The translations under genes were made by a program, and so were the position numbers. Below the pieces are notes generated by a model. That model searched no databases. It saw only the letters and a program-made list of their open reading frames with translations, and had not been told where the DNA came from. From contig NC_059487.1 in NCBI RefSeq assembly GCF_018139145.2, positions 3,059,792-3,123,791 of the forward strand: a DNA stretch of 64,000 nucleotides. The letters run 5' to 3'. The stretch is from Gymnogyps californianus. Its lineage: Eukaryota; Chordata; Aves; Accipitriformes; Cathartidae. Positions 23,396-36,500 of the stretch are shown in pieces (the stretch's first letter is position 1; each line of letters starts with the position of its first letter).

Positions 23396-23417
23396 ACACA
23401 CACACACACACACACAC
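23396..23417. repeat. (AC)11 microsatellite
   Basis: Eleven perfect AC units. It is likely polymorphic in length between individuals. Confidence 0.95.
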
Positions 23418-24965
23418 GTACACATGGACATAAAGGAGCTGCTTGTTTGCAGCATTTTCTCCACATTTTGTTGTATAACTTGTGTGTTTTAGAGAAGAAG
23501 TGGTATATCATCTTTTTTCTTCTATCTCTTAGCTACCAGGACAGCTACCAACTCTGGGAGATTAGATCTACAGCCAGTATATATTGAGAAGACATTAACC
23601 TCTTGCGAAAGTGACCTAAATTACTATTAATTGTAGTGGCAGAACTAAATAGCTGTCCTCAGTGTGTTTACAACTGTAGAAACAAACAGTTTGTTCTCAA
23701 GATAATGACAAACCGCTTATATTTGGTCTACAAAAGGACTGTTTGTTCCCTAAATACCTGCAACAGGAACTGGTTTGTGAAAGAAAAACAAAATGTCTTC
23801 ATGAGCAATCCCCTGCCTGTAGCTGCCCTCTCTGGGATGCTGGCTCTGCTCACCCAGCTCTGGTCAAAGCAAAAAACCAGATTCAGTTTTCTGCCAGGGA
23901 ATGGGGACTCAGCAGCAAGCCCTGGTGAGGTCAGAGATGTAAATATAAAGCCACTTGGCTCCTTGGTGATTTCCAGCATTGCCATAAATTTCTCAAGGAC
24001 TGGTAAGCACCGAAGCCAGCCTGATCCCAGGGTTCAGCCACCTCTGAGATGTTGGCATCCCTGCAATGGAGGCTAGGTAGAAACTATAGCCGTTCTGAGT
24101 GATGCCATTCACATGTCAACATTGTTTTCATCTCTGATGGCTTCTGAAAAATCTTGCATAATGAATCATCCAAATAGGTGCCCATTGAATCAAGAACCTC
24201 ATGAAGCCAGATGAAAGAAAGGCTGAGGCCCCACAATCTAACCTTAAACCACATCCGATCTGGAAACTCAACCTCTAGCCTGTAGTCAAGGTTTGACTAA
24301 AATTAATTTATTTTTTTTTTTAAGACCATTCCTAAAGATGTCTCTTTCAGAAGCTGGTATGATTCCTGGGTTTTGAAGGTAGTTTGTGGCCCAAATGCTG
24401 ATACATCCTGCCCTTGATGAAAACTCTAGCGTGTGTCCATGTCTAATCTTTCCTGGGTTGTTACTGAACAGAAGAAAACCAGCTTACAGAAAGAATGATT
24501 TTCTGGACTGGAGTCCCTTAGGCCTGTAATTCTTAACACAGATTCAAAACTGAATTCACTGTCAGACATCTATGTGTATCTCTTAGACATGTATCAGAGA
24601 CTGGGCAATTTATTGCAGCAGCAAAAATACATCTGCTCTGATTAGATGGAATAAAAGAATGCCACAGAGATGGAAGTGAGTACTGAAAATCTTTAGCAAG
24701 GTGGTTTTCAATCTCCTGCTCCCCTGTATGAATACACATGCGGGTATGAACTCCACTGCATTGTGCATGCAGATGAATCCACTTTCATCTCTCCCAACCT
24801 GCGAGACCCCACACAGGGTCATGTTTTAAATTCTTGCCTATGTGTGGGGCCACCCGACAGGTGAGCATCTACAGCAGAGCTCGGGGCTGCCAGCTTCCAA
24901 ATATCCTGGCAATCCTTTTTCCCATACTGAATGGCTTTGTCGTGCTTAGTTGGCCGGTTACTCAC

Positions 24966-25103
24966 TGGCAGGCCCCCAGGTCTACGTTGCACGGAGTCTA
25001 CAAAGAGCTGGAAGCCGTTCCTGCAGGCTTGGGACTTGGCATTCAGCTGAACTGCCACCTCTAGGGTGATGGGGACATCACAGGGCATGACACACTTCAA
25101 GTG
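24966..25103 (-). other. Candidate coding exon, 138 nt, low confidence
   Basis: On the minus strand an AG at 25105-25104 (catcttag) is followed by 46 open codons, reading HLKCVMPCDVPITLEV at its start and ending FVDSVQRRPGGLP. The next bases are GTGAGTAAC at 24965, a very good donor, so the exon would be symmetric (phase 0 at both ends). The peptide has three cysteines and an alternating hydrophobic pattern like an extracellular beta-rich domain, but I do not recognise a family. The acceptor pyrimidine tract is poor and no partner exon was found. Against it, the plus strand also has a good donor-like GACAGGTGAGC at about 24856. It may be chance or a decayed exon. Confidence 0.15.
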
Positions 25104-25888
25104 CTAAGATGTACGTGGTATGATGGTAGCTGCTTCTTGGGCAATTACTGGTCTCCAGCATTCACTGGAGCTGGTACATGAACATGCACAGGGCAAAGGA
25201 CCAGCAAGCAGGACATACAAGTTGGGACATGGGAGAACAGGGCCTTGGCATGCACCAGCACAAGCAGCAGGAAGGTCTGTGAGATAAACGGCTCCTTTTC
25301 CCCAGATCTCACCACTTCCAGCAAGGCTCTGCATGTCTCCCGTGAAACCCAGAAACAGGACTGGATACTTCACACGGATTCACACATGGGATGATATGTG
25401 AAGACGAACACTAGCAATATTATCAATCACCAGGCAAAGCTGCTGAACTCTGTAAGTAAACAGCTTCCTCGCAGCTCTCCAGCTTGCTACACCAGGCTTC
25501 TGGAGATTATTTCTGCCAGAGGTCTTCAGTGCTTCCTTAGCATTAATTCTCTTTGGAGAGTGATTCACCTTGAACAGTGAATATTTTCTCGAGTATCTCG
25601 TTCTGATCAGAGTGTTCCCTCCAACCTGATAATCTGCAGCTCTGTTAATGCCTTAATGGCACCTGGTTATCCTGACACAGCAGGACAGTGCTGGAACGAC
25701 CTGCCATCCAGGATTATGAGCTCTTCTGGGCTTTCTGGGAAACTCTTGCTGCTGTTTGTAGAACAGTGTGATTTCTTTCTTCCTTACTGCAAAGTACAGG
25801 CTTACAGACCCCTTACTATTGCCTATAAAAAAAATATCACTGTCTCATTCAGATCCAGCTATTTAGGCCTTCTATTTTGTTTCTCCTT

Positions 25889-25916
25889 CCCCCCCCCCCC
25901 CCCAAAAAAAAAAAAA
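25889..25916. repeat. C15 tract followed by A13 tract
   Basis: Fifteen consecutive C (25889-25903) directly abut thirteen A (25904-25916). Such a double homopolymer is easily mis-sequenced, so the exact lengths should not be trusted. Confidence 0.9.
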
Positions 25917-26359
25917 TTGCCTCTTTTGCAGAAGAGACCTTTCCTTTGCTCCATTCTGCTGGGCTGTCTATATTCATCCTTCACGAGGCTGCTCAGGTGC
26001 ATTCCTTCAACAGCATCAAAAATTTAGTGCAAATAACCACCTTTTGCATCCCTACCGACACCTCCTCTACTCGCGTGTTCCCAGGCAGAAAGGGCTGAAC
26101 CTATTCTTGGTGCTTGTTCTGCTGGGACTGACTTTCCAAAGCAGACTGCAATAGCCCAGATCACTGCAGTTTCCCAGCAGAGCTACTGCAGTATTTAGGT
26201 CTCAAGCACGTAACCCTCTAATGAGCAGTCAATATGTATTTAGGACCTGTCCTTTCGTTTCTTGGCTTCTACAAGAATTTGGGGTGCCTTGAATATGAAA
26301 ACCTTACAAGTTCATAGTTCTTACTGTGAAGAAGCACGCAGCAATGAGTAGGACTAGCC

Positions 26360-26401
26360 GAGTTTATCATTTCTCTCTCTGAGTTTATCATTTGTTTCCT
26401 G
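26360..26401. repeat. 21-bp tandem duplication
   Basis: gagtttatcattt begins at 26360 and again at 26381. The first 13 bases match exactly and the remainder (ctctctct against gtttcctg) has diverged. Confidence 0.8.
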
Positions 26402-26467
26402 AGCCCTGTTTCCACTGCGGTCAAAGGAAGCCCTTGAACTAGTTTTTTAACAGCAGGGACCTGCTGG

Positions 26468-26499
26468 CCTTGCAGACCCACATTTACCTTGCAGACCCA
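26468..26499. repeat. Direct repeat, 19-bp period
   Basis: The 13-mer ccttgcagaccca occurs at 26468-26480 and 26487-26499. It is a small tandem duplication in the same neighbourhood as the 21-bp one at 26360. Confidence 0.8.
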
Positions 26500-28885
26500 A
26501 CTCTTCCAGCATTTGCCCAGTTTTGCCCTCAGTGATTGTAGCCGTTAACCTTCCTGACACTCAGCAGTGGGAGCCAGAAGCATTCTGTAGGTAACAAAGA
26601 AAGAAAGCAGGAAAGAGCTGAAGGCATCACTCCTGGGGCTGGGCTGGTTGCGTGCGGTGGCGTGTCGGTGGTGGATGGCTCTCCGGGGCGTTGCACAAGT
26701 CCCTGGGACACTGCAGTGGTGCGTGTTCAACAAACCATTGTGATTCTCCTTGGGATTTTATAACATTTCTATATTGCAGCGTTTACACATACAGCGTAAC
26801 TGTGAATATCTGTAACGTTCGGGTGCAGACACGCTTATGGAAAAGTGCAAATGCGCATTATAAGGAGAATCTGTAACACTAGATTTTTTTTTGAGTGTTG
26901 CAAGAGGAGTGAAGTGATATGCGGGCAAAGACACTCACCAGTTATGTGCTATTACTACCACTGAAAATAGAAAGGTTTTCCATCCATTTTCCGGGGTACG
27001 TAAAGCAAACACTCGTGTCTCCACCCGGTCCTCTCTAGTCCAGCAATGATTTCTAATGGTGCTTCACCCTGAGACAGCAAGTGGGATTAAATCTGAAATT
27101 TACAGTCAAATAATGAAATGGGTAGCTCTGACGTTTGTGGAGGAGAGAGCACAGGCCATTCTGCTCTCACTGCCTCCCAAGCATCTTCAGCTTGAAATTT
27201 CCAGTCACTGCCGCATTCTCTGGCAGGCCAGACAGAAGTACAGATAACATAATATGGCACAGTGCATCGTCTACTGGTCAGGAGTAGGAGGAATTGATTT
27301 CTGACTAATAAAGAAAATTCATTACCCAGACTGAATGAGTCACAAGGAAATGAAGGCTGCTGTAAAGAGGGAGGATGGACTCATGCACCCTGTTATTTTG
27401 GGCTTGCTTGGTTGCAGAAAAGGTCTGCCTATACAGCATCACAATCTGCTCAGCCTTGGCCCGTGTCCTACAGCATACTTGCAGCTCAGTAACTGCAGCT
27501 GCTGTTCAGGAGGGAGAGGTCTTTAGTGTAGCTAGGACTTCAGCACGATTTGTTCTCCCTTCAGGAAACTAGCACCCTTTACACATCCCCATCCCTCCAC
27601 GAGGGCTGCAAGAAGGGTATTACTGCTGCCAAGCAGAGCCAGCACGCACGCAGAGGGCAGGCGAAGGGAGGTGAATCCTCAGGGGCAGAGAGATGCTGGT
27701 GACAAAATGCCTACTGCTCCTCCACTCCAGAGTGAACTAGACTTTTAGCAAGACAGACCTCAGATATGCACTCAGGTAAGTGAGATCAGATCCTCATCCA
27801 AAGGGTTGCCATCAGGCCTGGATTTGACCCCTGACGAGGTTTTACTTCCCCAACAGCCTTGCTTGGCTCAGGTCCTGGGCTTGAGAACAAGACCAGACTG
27901 CCAAGCTAGAGGGAATACAATACAAGGTTGGGGGTGTCCAAGAACAAGAGTAACCCTGGGATTTGGCCTGATCAGCGCTTCATGCTCCCTGCAGCCCTGC
28001 ACCCGTAGCAAAGAGCTCGGCCCCCCTAAGGCAACCTTGCAGGGAGGGGAGAAGATGCTGCAGTGTGAGCCACGGGCTTGGTGGCTGCAGCATGGGGATT
28101 TCTGCGCTATCCAGGATAACCTGCGGTGCTGTCTGTGGGGCTGGAGCAGGTCAGGGGTTTCTTCCATGCCTGCAGCTCTGCAAGGTGTCCCAGGGCCCAG
28201 CCATGGGGGAGGACAGGCAGCAAGGTGATGGACCACACTGGAGAACATCTGCTCCAGCCTGCTTGGGCCAGTGGAATTTGGCTGCTCGAGGCAGGGGAAG
28301 CTGGTGTGCTGATGGGGCATGTGTGTCTCTCCTCCCTCCCAGGCAGGAGAGGCTAAGCGTTGTCAAAAGGTTGTGGGATTTCTGACCAGAAGCCTCCTTT
28401 CCATCATACTGAGGTCTCTCTCCTTGAAGGCACGTTCCCTGTCCCTCACTGCTATTCGTGTCAGGACTGATAGCATCTTCTGTGGCAGGGAATGGTATCT
28501 TAGTTAGAAGCCTCTTTGTTTAGTCTTACAGCTGTCAATTAATCCCACATTTTTGCTATTCAGACTAGCTGGTGGGTAGCAACATTTCCTGCTGCAATGA
28601 AAATTTGTTGTGAATAAGAGCTGGAAGGGGAACAGCATTAATATTTGACAGCAGTTAGTGCTGAGGGAGTCTTTGCACTTCACAACCTGAGACCCACAGG
28701 GGTTTCTGCAACTAGCAGTAGTTTAACAGCATTTAAACAGGCTTTTGCCACACAGAGCCCAGCTGGGGGCTGCTGCTGGCCCAGGCATGCTTGTGCCATC
28801 CACAGCTCAGCTGCGCTTCCCGGCTCGGGCTTGTCCTTTAGACACAGGGAGAATAAAAGCAGCTGATGAAATATAGCTGCTCCCT

Positions 28886-28913
28886 TTTTACTCCCTGATA
28901 AAAGGGAGTAAAA
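28886..28913. repeat. Perfect 11-bp inverted repeat (hairpin)
   Basis: ttttactccct (28886-28896) and its exact complement agggagtaaaa (28903-28913) are separated by six bases, gataaa. The hairpin is itself flanked by copies of atagctgct (about 28873 and 28913). No miRNA-length stem extends from it. In a eukaryote this is not a transcription terminator. Confidence 0.8.
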
Positions 28914-30574
28914 TAGCTGCTGATATTTCTCCAATTTGGAGGAGAAATCTGCCCCTTCCCACCCTAGACTTCTGGATTTGTGGAGTTCAAGACTGAAGTA
29001 ATGGCAGTTCTGCTGCCAGCAAAGAGATATTCAGGGTTTCGCTCCAAAACAGGTTATGAATGGGCAGATATGTCTGTTTTGTCTTTCTGCAGATTAAATT
29101 TTTCACGTGTCAGCTTGAAATTTCTATGTAATTTTCTGCAATTTTCTATATTTTAAATACTGAGTGCCTGAAACTTGGTTGTGTCTGCAATTTTCCCTGT
29201 TCAGCCTGATCATCTTTTGGTAACAGGTATAATTTTCAAATCCTTGTGCATCTCTGCAGGATTTTATAGCAAGACCTGTCCTAGTGGGTTTTGCAGAAAC
29301 CTGAAGCGTGAATGTTCATTTTGTCAGCTTTCGCATCACTTGGGATTGTTATTTGTTAGAAGTGGAAGTTTACGTGGCAACTGTTGGAGATGTAAACTCT
29401 TTGCTGCCTTCGTACACTTTATATGCCACCATGAAGAAACTCTGCACAGCACAGGGAAGGATTTTATGTGCAGCCATTGACATATAACAGGCAATGCCCA
29501 GCTTTGGGAACTGGTGCCCTAGCACAGACACCCACAGCCATGGGTACATGGCCTTTGTCCTTCTGCAGCTGCATCTGTACCCACCATGCAGGTCCCTCCC
29601 CACTAACATCCTGAACAGCCAGAAACTCCACATGCCAACAGATCTTGCTACCCAGCAGCTGGGATCCATGATCTAAGCCACCCAGTGGTGGTTCAACCAG
29701 TAAATATAGGAAGAAATCTTTGTGGGGAAAACTGAATGCTTTGTTTGGCCCAAAATAGAGTTGTTCATTTCAATTTTTTCTTCATTTTTTACAATGTTTT
29801 CAATAAAACTGAATTGACTTCAAATCATGAAAGGGATATGTTTCATATTTTTCAGAATTTGAAAAAGCTTTCATAACCATAGTGAGTCTGAATGCATTTC
29901 ATGTTTTTAGATGCCTGCAATATTTTCACCCAAATAAGGCTTTCTCTGAAACCGCTCCCCAGTGGTGCTGCTGACACAGTAGTATTAACGTTGAAAGAAA
30001 ACACACAAAATGCTCCTGCCAGTTATACAAACAGGGTAGTTACATCCAGAATACCCAGAAGAATGAAGCAAAACCAGTACTGGACCTACATCTAGCAGGT
30101 CCTCAAGGCAGCAAAGGTCTGTGTAGGGCAATGCTTGTCCCCAGTCCCTCCACCCCAGCCATCTCCACAACCAAAAAATACTCCCTCTCACTTCTGTTTT
30201 GCCAACATGGAAAACTCCCTCCCAGAGACTCCTGTGGCCGTTACGGAGAAGCGGAGCCTCGTGCTGACTCCTCAGCCCTCACCAGGCATTTATACCATCT
30301 TCACACCCACGAGACGGGCGGCCCAGGGTGTTCAGACAGCATGTACAAGGCAACAGTGTGTGTGTGAACCCACTGCCCTCCTACACCTCTGCTCTTCTTG
30401 GCAGAGATAAGAGCACCAGAGGAAAGACCTTGGGAGACAAGCCACAGATTTATTTGGTCTTTAAGCTGTGATAGGCTGTTGGCTGTGTGTGATCTTTGAT
30501 AAACTCAGGGATGCAGAGAGCCGCAAGTTTGCAAAAGTCACTGCCAGCAGCTGACACAGATGCTTTCTGGCACG

Positions 30575-30588
30575 ACACCAGGGGGCTG
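30575..30588 (+). promoter_or_regulatory. CTCF-like core site
   Basis: acaccagggggctg fits the CTCF core (CCASYAGRKGGCRS) at 12 of 14 positions, including the full CACCAGGGGGC centre. CTCF binds such sites to set chromatin loops and boundaries. Only a motif match is shown, and such matches occur by chance. No second oriented strong site was seen nearby. Confidence 0.35.
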
Positions 30589-30599
30589 TGACACTCATT

Positions 30600-33500
30600 T
30601 GATCATATGTTTATCCACATGTCCCGCACATACTGATAGTCACAGCGATAGCCTCTGGGTCTAGCCTCACAAATGATGAGCATCTGAATTTCTGTGCCTG
30701 CACATAAGGTTTATAAACGATGGCACAACATTTTTCAAAGGCCTCTCTATATGGTGTAGGAACCTTCCAAATGTTACTGGGGCCCAAGACATGGAGAATA
30801 CAGGTCAGATTTTGTCTTCGCTATGGTAGAAGTCATGCCAAGTCTGCACTTTGTGACTGCCTAGTCTAGATCTGCTCCACAGCATTTCTCCCTGCGTGAC
30901 CAAACATTATTCTCCCCAGACACTGTCTTCATGTTTGCTTTTAGTGTAGCAGTCCCTGTTTCCCAAGCCCTCATGGCTGAGCACTCTCATTGCCAAGCAG
31001 CCCCACCACGGTGCTCCTTCAGTCCCACAGCACAAAAACAAGACAGCAGCGACCTTCTGGGTTCAGAAGGACTTCTCCCATCACCCCAAGAGCGGTGGCA
31101 TCTGCCGCAGTCAGTCCTCTGCCCTGTGACTCCACTCCGTTAATGTCTGGTCCCTCTCATTGCTTTAACTCAGCCCTTCAACTCTCCCCCTCCTGCCTCT
31201 CTCTTTAACCATCCAACCCACGCACATCCTTTTGCAAACTCAGCTCACCCCACCACACTGCCAGCAGTGCTAGAGCTGGGGAAGAGCACCCCAGGAGTGT
31301 GGGGGGTGTGTGTGCGAAGTGGTGTGTGTGTCAGACTCGCAGGGCATGGCAGTGGGAGATGCTCTTTGTGGTGGTCAGCTGTACGTGGCCGGGGCTGGAG
31401 GGTTTAGGGTGGCAGTCTGTATCTGTGCCTTCCATGCCGCTGGCGTCATGTTCTCCTGGAGTAAATGCGTGCTCTGTCTCTGTATCAATTGCACGGCCAG
31501 CTTCGTTTTGTACCACTCATGAATTATTGCTAGCCCCTGTGGCTCTTGTCAGAGCTTCTCCATGTCTCATAGAGACATTGATTCATACACCAGTGTTGCC
31601 AGGCTTAATTATGCTCGTGGTCCCTTCCTTACATTCTTTTTCTTGCTGCGCACAAAGGCGGCTGTCCAGCTTTCGGTTAGCTGCGAGTGTGCTCATCGCA
31701 CCTCCCCTGCTTCGGGCCTCCTTTGCTAGCTCTACACTCAGACTCGATTGAATTTCAAAAGTCTCCATCCCACCTTGAAATGGATCCATCATCTTTCTTT
31801 CTCTGCAGTCCAGTATCCTCAAGTTCTGTTCCCCTTGGCTCTCTTGTCCACCTAACCCCAGGGCCTTTGGGTGGCCCTATTGTCCAGGCTCAAACCACAC
31901 TGGCCTTTCATCTCTGGATAGGATTATTCTCCAACTTGCTTCCACCAGCCATAAAAAGCAGTATATCACCAGCAAACTTGAGATCAAAACTGACAAGCAA
32001 GCTTTTTAGATGAGCCTGTTCTGCTGTATGTAATTAACGTGTCTTGTTTTCTTCATTTATATTTTATTTATATGCTTTTATGTATTGTGAGAATCTCCAA
32101 GAGGGTTTTCTTTTTATGAATTACGCTTTGTAAAACAGAAGAACTGATGTTGATGAAATAGTTATTATCAGCTAAAGACTGCACTCCCAGACTGTGCCTT
32201 CCTTCCAACTGGCAATCTGTCACTCTTCAAAATGCACCAGCTTGCCGTGACCGACAGACAGACAGTCAGGCAGCTCCCGAGAAGGAGTCTCCGAGCCAGG
32301 AGGAGAAGGATAGAGCAGAGATGATGATGAAGGTGATTAAAAATAGAGAAAGATTCCTTCGCCATGAATCACAGAGAGAAGTTTCAGAGAAGAAAACAGT
32401 GAACCCAGAAGATGTTGCCTAAGGGAGCTTTTACTGATTTTAGACTGTGTTGCTCAGCTCAGTTTGCTCCAGTGAGTGGCTGTACCAGGTTTTTAGGATG
32501 GAAGAAATAATTGCCAGTATGGGGGCTGGAGGGAGGATTTTTTATTTTTAATTTAGTTTCCCTAAAAACTCGTTCTTCATTTAAATCTTGGAACCAGGAG
32601 TGTATCTGAGGGAGAAGATGATTGAAAATGGATCATTTAAAACTTAGTCCCCTTCTTCGTGTTGATTAAGTGTTTGCTGAGCTACTGCCCCAAAGGGAAT
32701 TTTGTCATTCTTTATAATAAACCCCTGAAAAACACGGGTTTCACTGGGACCACTGAGAGGGCAACCAAAGCTCGAGCACTGGAAGCAGGGAGTAGGAGCA
32801 CAGAAGCTCTTTTACGTAATTCACCCCAAAAAAATGGGAAACAACTCTCCCAGTTCAGCAGCACCCTTCCTGCTAAATACGTGGATTAACTGGGACAGCC
32901 ATTCTCCCCCAAGGAAAAATCAATGAGTTACCACCACGATTCAAGAGCGAGGCAGTGACAGCGGGGTCGGAGACAGAGTCCCCCCACCTGGGTGCTCAGA
33001 AACATGGACTGAGGCTGGGCTGTGCCAGGGGTGGTGTCTGGAGTCTTTGGGGTGAGAGTACAATGAAGAGGGTGGTTTATATCTGCCCTCCACAAGCACT
33101 CATGAAGTCCTACATGAGCAGCCCAAAGCGGCCGGAGCTGCAGCCAAGCTGCCCCGACGCGCTGTGGCAACCCAGAGCAAGGAAACAGCGAGAGGTCTCT
33201 GGAAACACCCCAGGGAAGATGTGTGTGCTGTGAGTCAGGCTGAAACACCCTCATATTTAGGCACGGTTTTGTTTATTGGGTGCCCTTTACCGCATGTCTT
33301 CCGATGAGGCTCCTCACAAGTGATTAGGATGCTCTGACAAGCTCCTGCAAGTCCCCACTATCAAGATCGCTGGCTTGAATAATGCTCTAAATGTCACTGC
33401 TGGGGCAGGAAACCCAGGCATTTTGATACTCTTGCTTCTGTCCTGATGATTCATGTTGACATTTACATGACAAAACGGAGGGGGGGAAGCTGCTGAATGC

Positions 33501-36500
33501 GTCGCAGTGCCTGTGGAGAGCTTCATGGTAACATGATTCAAATCAGCAGAGCCCCCAAAACTTCCGGGAAATACCCTCAAAAAGCCAGAAGAACTTGAGC
33601 GGGCTGTAGAGAGCTGCATCCCCTCCCAGCTCCGCCGAGGACGAGTTTCATGCTCATCCTGGACTCTCCTTAGTGAAGGATGCTGCGTGCAGGTGCCCAG
33701 TCTCCAGGACTGTGAAAACCCCTGTGGCCAAGCAGTTAATGAGGTGTGAAAGATCATACAAGGAGATTTAGCATGTGGGATATCATTTTCCCTTTTAGGA
33801 TATTTTTCACTTAAGATTTTAGGAGCGTACGTGAAGGCAGGTCATAATGCTGCTGGACAGAGGTATCTTCAAGAGAGAGAGACAGGGAGGTTAACTCATC
33901 AGTTGGAAGCCTGGAGGTTTGATGTTGCTAGGAAATAGCCCATTCTTTACCATTCTCATTACGTAAAGTTTCCATTGTAAAATGAATGATTTTCCATCTT
34001 CATCACTGCTCACGTGCCTCAGCAGGGCACCACTCATGGAAAGATCTGCAGGTCATGGTGTACCCTTTCTAAGGACAGTGAAGCAGAGGCACAAACCCCA
34101 TATTTCCAGGTTGTGCTAGAGCCTGGGGAGGAACAAGGCACTGCAGATTCCTGCCATGAAGCCCATGGTCTCATTTTCCAAGCCGGGCCCTTGCCCATGG
34201 TGCCAACGCTGGCTGTACCTCTGTTTTGAGGACGTTGCTAGTTGAACTTTGCTAACAGCACGCTGTTCGTTTGGCTTCTTGCATGATGGGAAGGAGTAGT
34301 CTTTGTGATACTTTTTTTTGGTAGTTTCTGTCAGAAGGGTTATTCCCACAGCCTTTGCAACATCAGCAAAGCCTCTAACTAGGCCAATTTACCAAATTCT
34401 GGGTGAAATTCTACGCTGTGCAGGTCAGGAAGTGTAAATACACAAGGGAGCATTTCACATTACATGTGTTGTGTGTAAGCTGGAAGCCAGACACCAAGAA
34501 TCTCCACCCTTATAAATTTTTCAAAACTCGACTGGACATGGCCGTTAGCAACCATCACCTAACTCTGAGGTGGGCCCTGCTCTGAGTTGGAAGTGGGACA
34601 GGAGACTTTCAGAGGGCCTTTCCAAACTACATTATTTTCTAAGACCTATTGTGGTGACCCACAAACGAGTTATAGGTAGACAAAGGGATTCAGGTTGGTT
34701 CCAAATATCTTTCAGGGAACGTTGTTGAAAATTGGTGGACTTTCTACCCATGACCCTGTGAGATAGAGCTCTTGTGACCATTTGATAACAGGTCCTATTG
34801 TGCAATCTCTGTTCATTGTCCTTCCAATGAATTACTGGCAATGTTCCTAGGTTAAAAATCCTAGTCTGATCATGTGGGGCAAGGCATGGCCTGAAACAGA
34901 TAACCTCAGTGTCCATGGGCCAGGAGCTCCTCAAGTCTGCAGGCTGGACAAATCTTGAGTGCGACGAACATAGCAGCAGAAAGTGAAGGAATGGTGGGGA
35001 AACCAGCCTGGCCAGAAAGCAGAGAAGAGGCTCTGCAACTGCTACCAGCAACGAGGAAACCATTCACCCACTGGTACCTCCTGATTATTTCTCAGCTGAT
35101 TTTGTGACACGAATGCAGCTGTCCCCATAGCTGCCTTTGTGACTCCACAGCTAGGAATCAAAGGGGGGTGTTGTGGTACTGCTTTTCCGTGCACACATCT
35201 GTCACACATTCTTGTGTGCACAGTACATAATTACCCATATATTTGGACATATAATCCTGGGCTTTTGCCATTCAGAAAATGAAACTTAAAAATCCTCAGG
35301 GAGAGAGAAGGGTGAGCTCATCCAACCCTCAAGAGAGCCTACTGTTCAAAGAGTTTATGGAACTAGATCCACAAGAGGGATGTAAGCAACTGCAGTAGCA
35401 TTTTGGGGCATAAAGTCAAAATGTAGCTTCTCAAAATCCTAAAATTCCCTGCAGTTTTCTCCCCATGCTCACTTAGCTTGAGACTGAGGGTGCAGTGGAA
35501 ACTCACTGCCTAGATGCAAGCCTTGGTGCTGCCTCCTTTTCTCAGCGTGGATGCAGCCCCATGGCTTTACACGCTCTCCTTGGAGGGTGGATGCGAACAG
35601 TCAGTGTGTCCTGATTGCAGAAAGAAGCCTCCACCATCCTGGAGTCATGTAGACACATCTTCAGGGGGCATAGCTAACCCTGCAGACCTCTCCCCAGCAC
35701 CTTCTGTCATTTCAGCCACTCCTGCTTTGCTCTTTTGTAAATACTACTATTAAGCAGCAACTTGATCCAGGCACACTTTGGGGCTAGCAGGCAGTGAGGT
35801 GGCCTTATGCCATACATAAGATGTCCAGGTCCTGTGTTACAGGTAGCAGCACTAAAATGTAATCACTGCATCACTGAGTCCTTCTGAATTTAGGCCCCCG
35901 TCTTCACTCCCAGCTCTATATTTAGCATGTCGAGCAATCACAAACATATGAGTTCCTGTGCCATCTGCATCAGTTGTTCAAAAATAATGCAACTGAATGG
36001 CAAACCATGCCGTACTCTAGGAAGAGGGATGCTTTTAGCACATTGTTAAGAGTCTTCCTTCTTCTGCTTATTTATTTATTTCTTTAGCTCCAAAAGAGGG
36101 ATCCAAAGATACAGAAAGCTTTCGTTCAGGCAGCAGCCCCAGCAATTGTATTTGTCAATACATGGAGAGTGTCTGAAAGTGATGTATTTGCAACATATAT
36201 GGTCCATTGCCTGATTAACTCAGAATGAAAACCACCCAAGCTTTGCACTAAAATCAGTTAGCAATACAATATCTCCAAAGATTGTGCAATTACTTTTATT
36301 TTTTTTCTGAATGGTTGCCAATAACTGCAACTTTCACAGAAGATAAAGATCTTTTCTGCTTCATTACTTCTGAGATGGCACATTAGGATCAAATGTACCG
36401 TCCTATTAAATAAAACTCCAGGAACACTATATATAGCACCATACCAAATGTGGTCTGCAAAGCAGCATTGATCAGATCAGCCCAGAATGCTGTTTACATG

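Larger units (their letters stand above)
22186..24965. other. Unassigned noncoding stretch
   Basis: No gene recognised. It has an 11-G run at 23269-23279, a CA microsatellite at 23396-23417 and a strong-looking acceptor (tttcttctatctcttag) ending at 23532 with no matching donor or recognisable protein after it. The open frame at 23636-24076 gives no known family. Confidence 0.4.
25104..30570. other. Unassigned noncoding stretch
   Basis: No gene recognised. 27800-28340 is moderately GC-rich with overlapping frames on both strands. 29750-29880 is AT-rich with repeated caatttttt/cattttt words, perhaps a worn AT-rich repeat. It also holds a C15A13 tract, two short tandem duplications (26360-26401 and 26468-26499) and a perfect 11-bp hairpin (28886-28913). 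A good acceptor-like ttttgtctttctgcag ends near 29092, without a donor pair. Confidence 0.4.

Noticed and set aside
23515..23580. Strong acceptor tttcttctatctcttag as the start of an exon
   Set aside because: No donor follows at a plausible distance in an open frame that gives a recognisable peptide.
31950..32015. Phrase accagcaaacttga resembling minus-strand avian CR1
   Set aside because: The match is about 14 bases and the expected flanks (the gatcattgataaag block) are absent.
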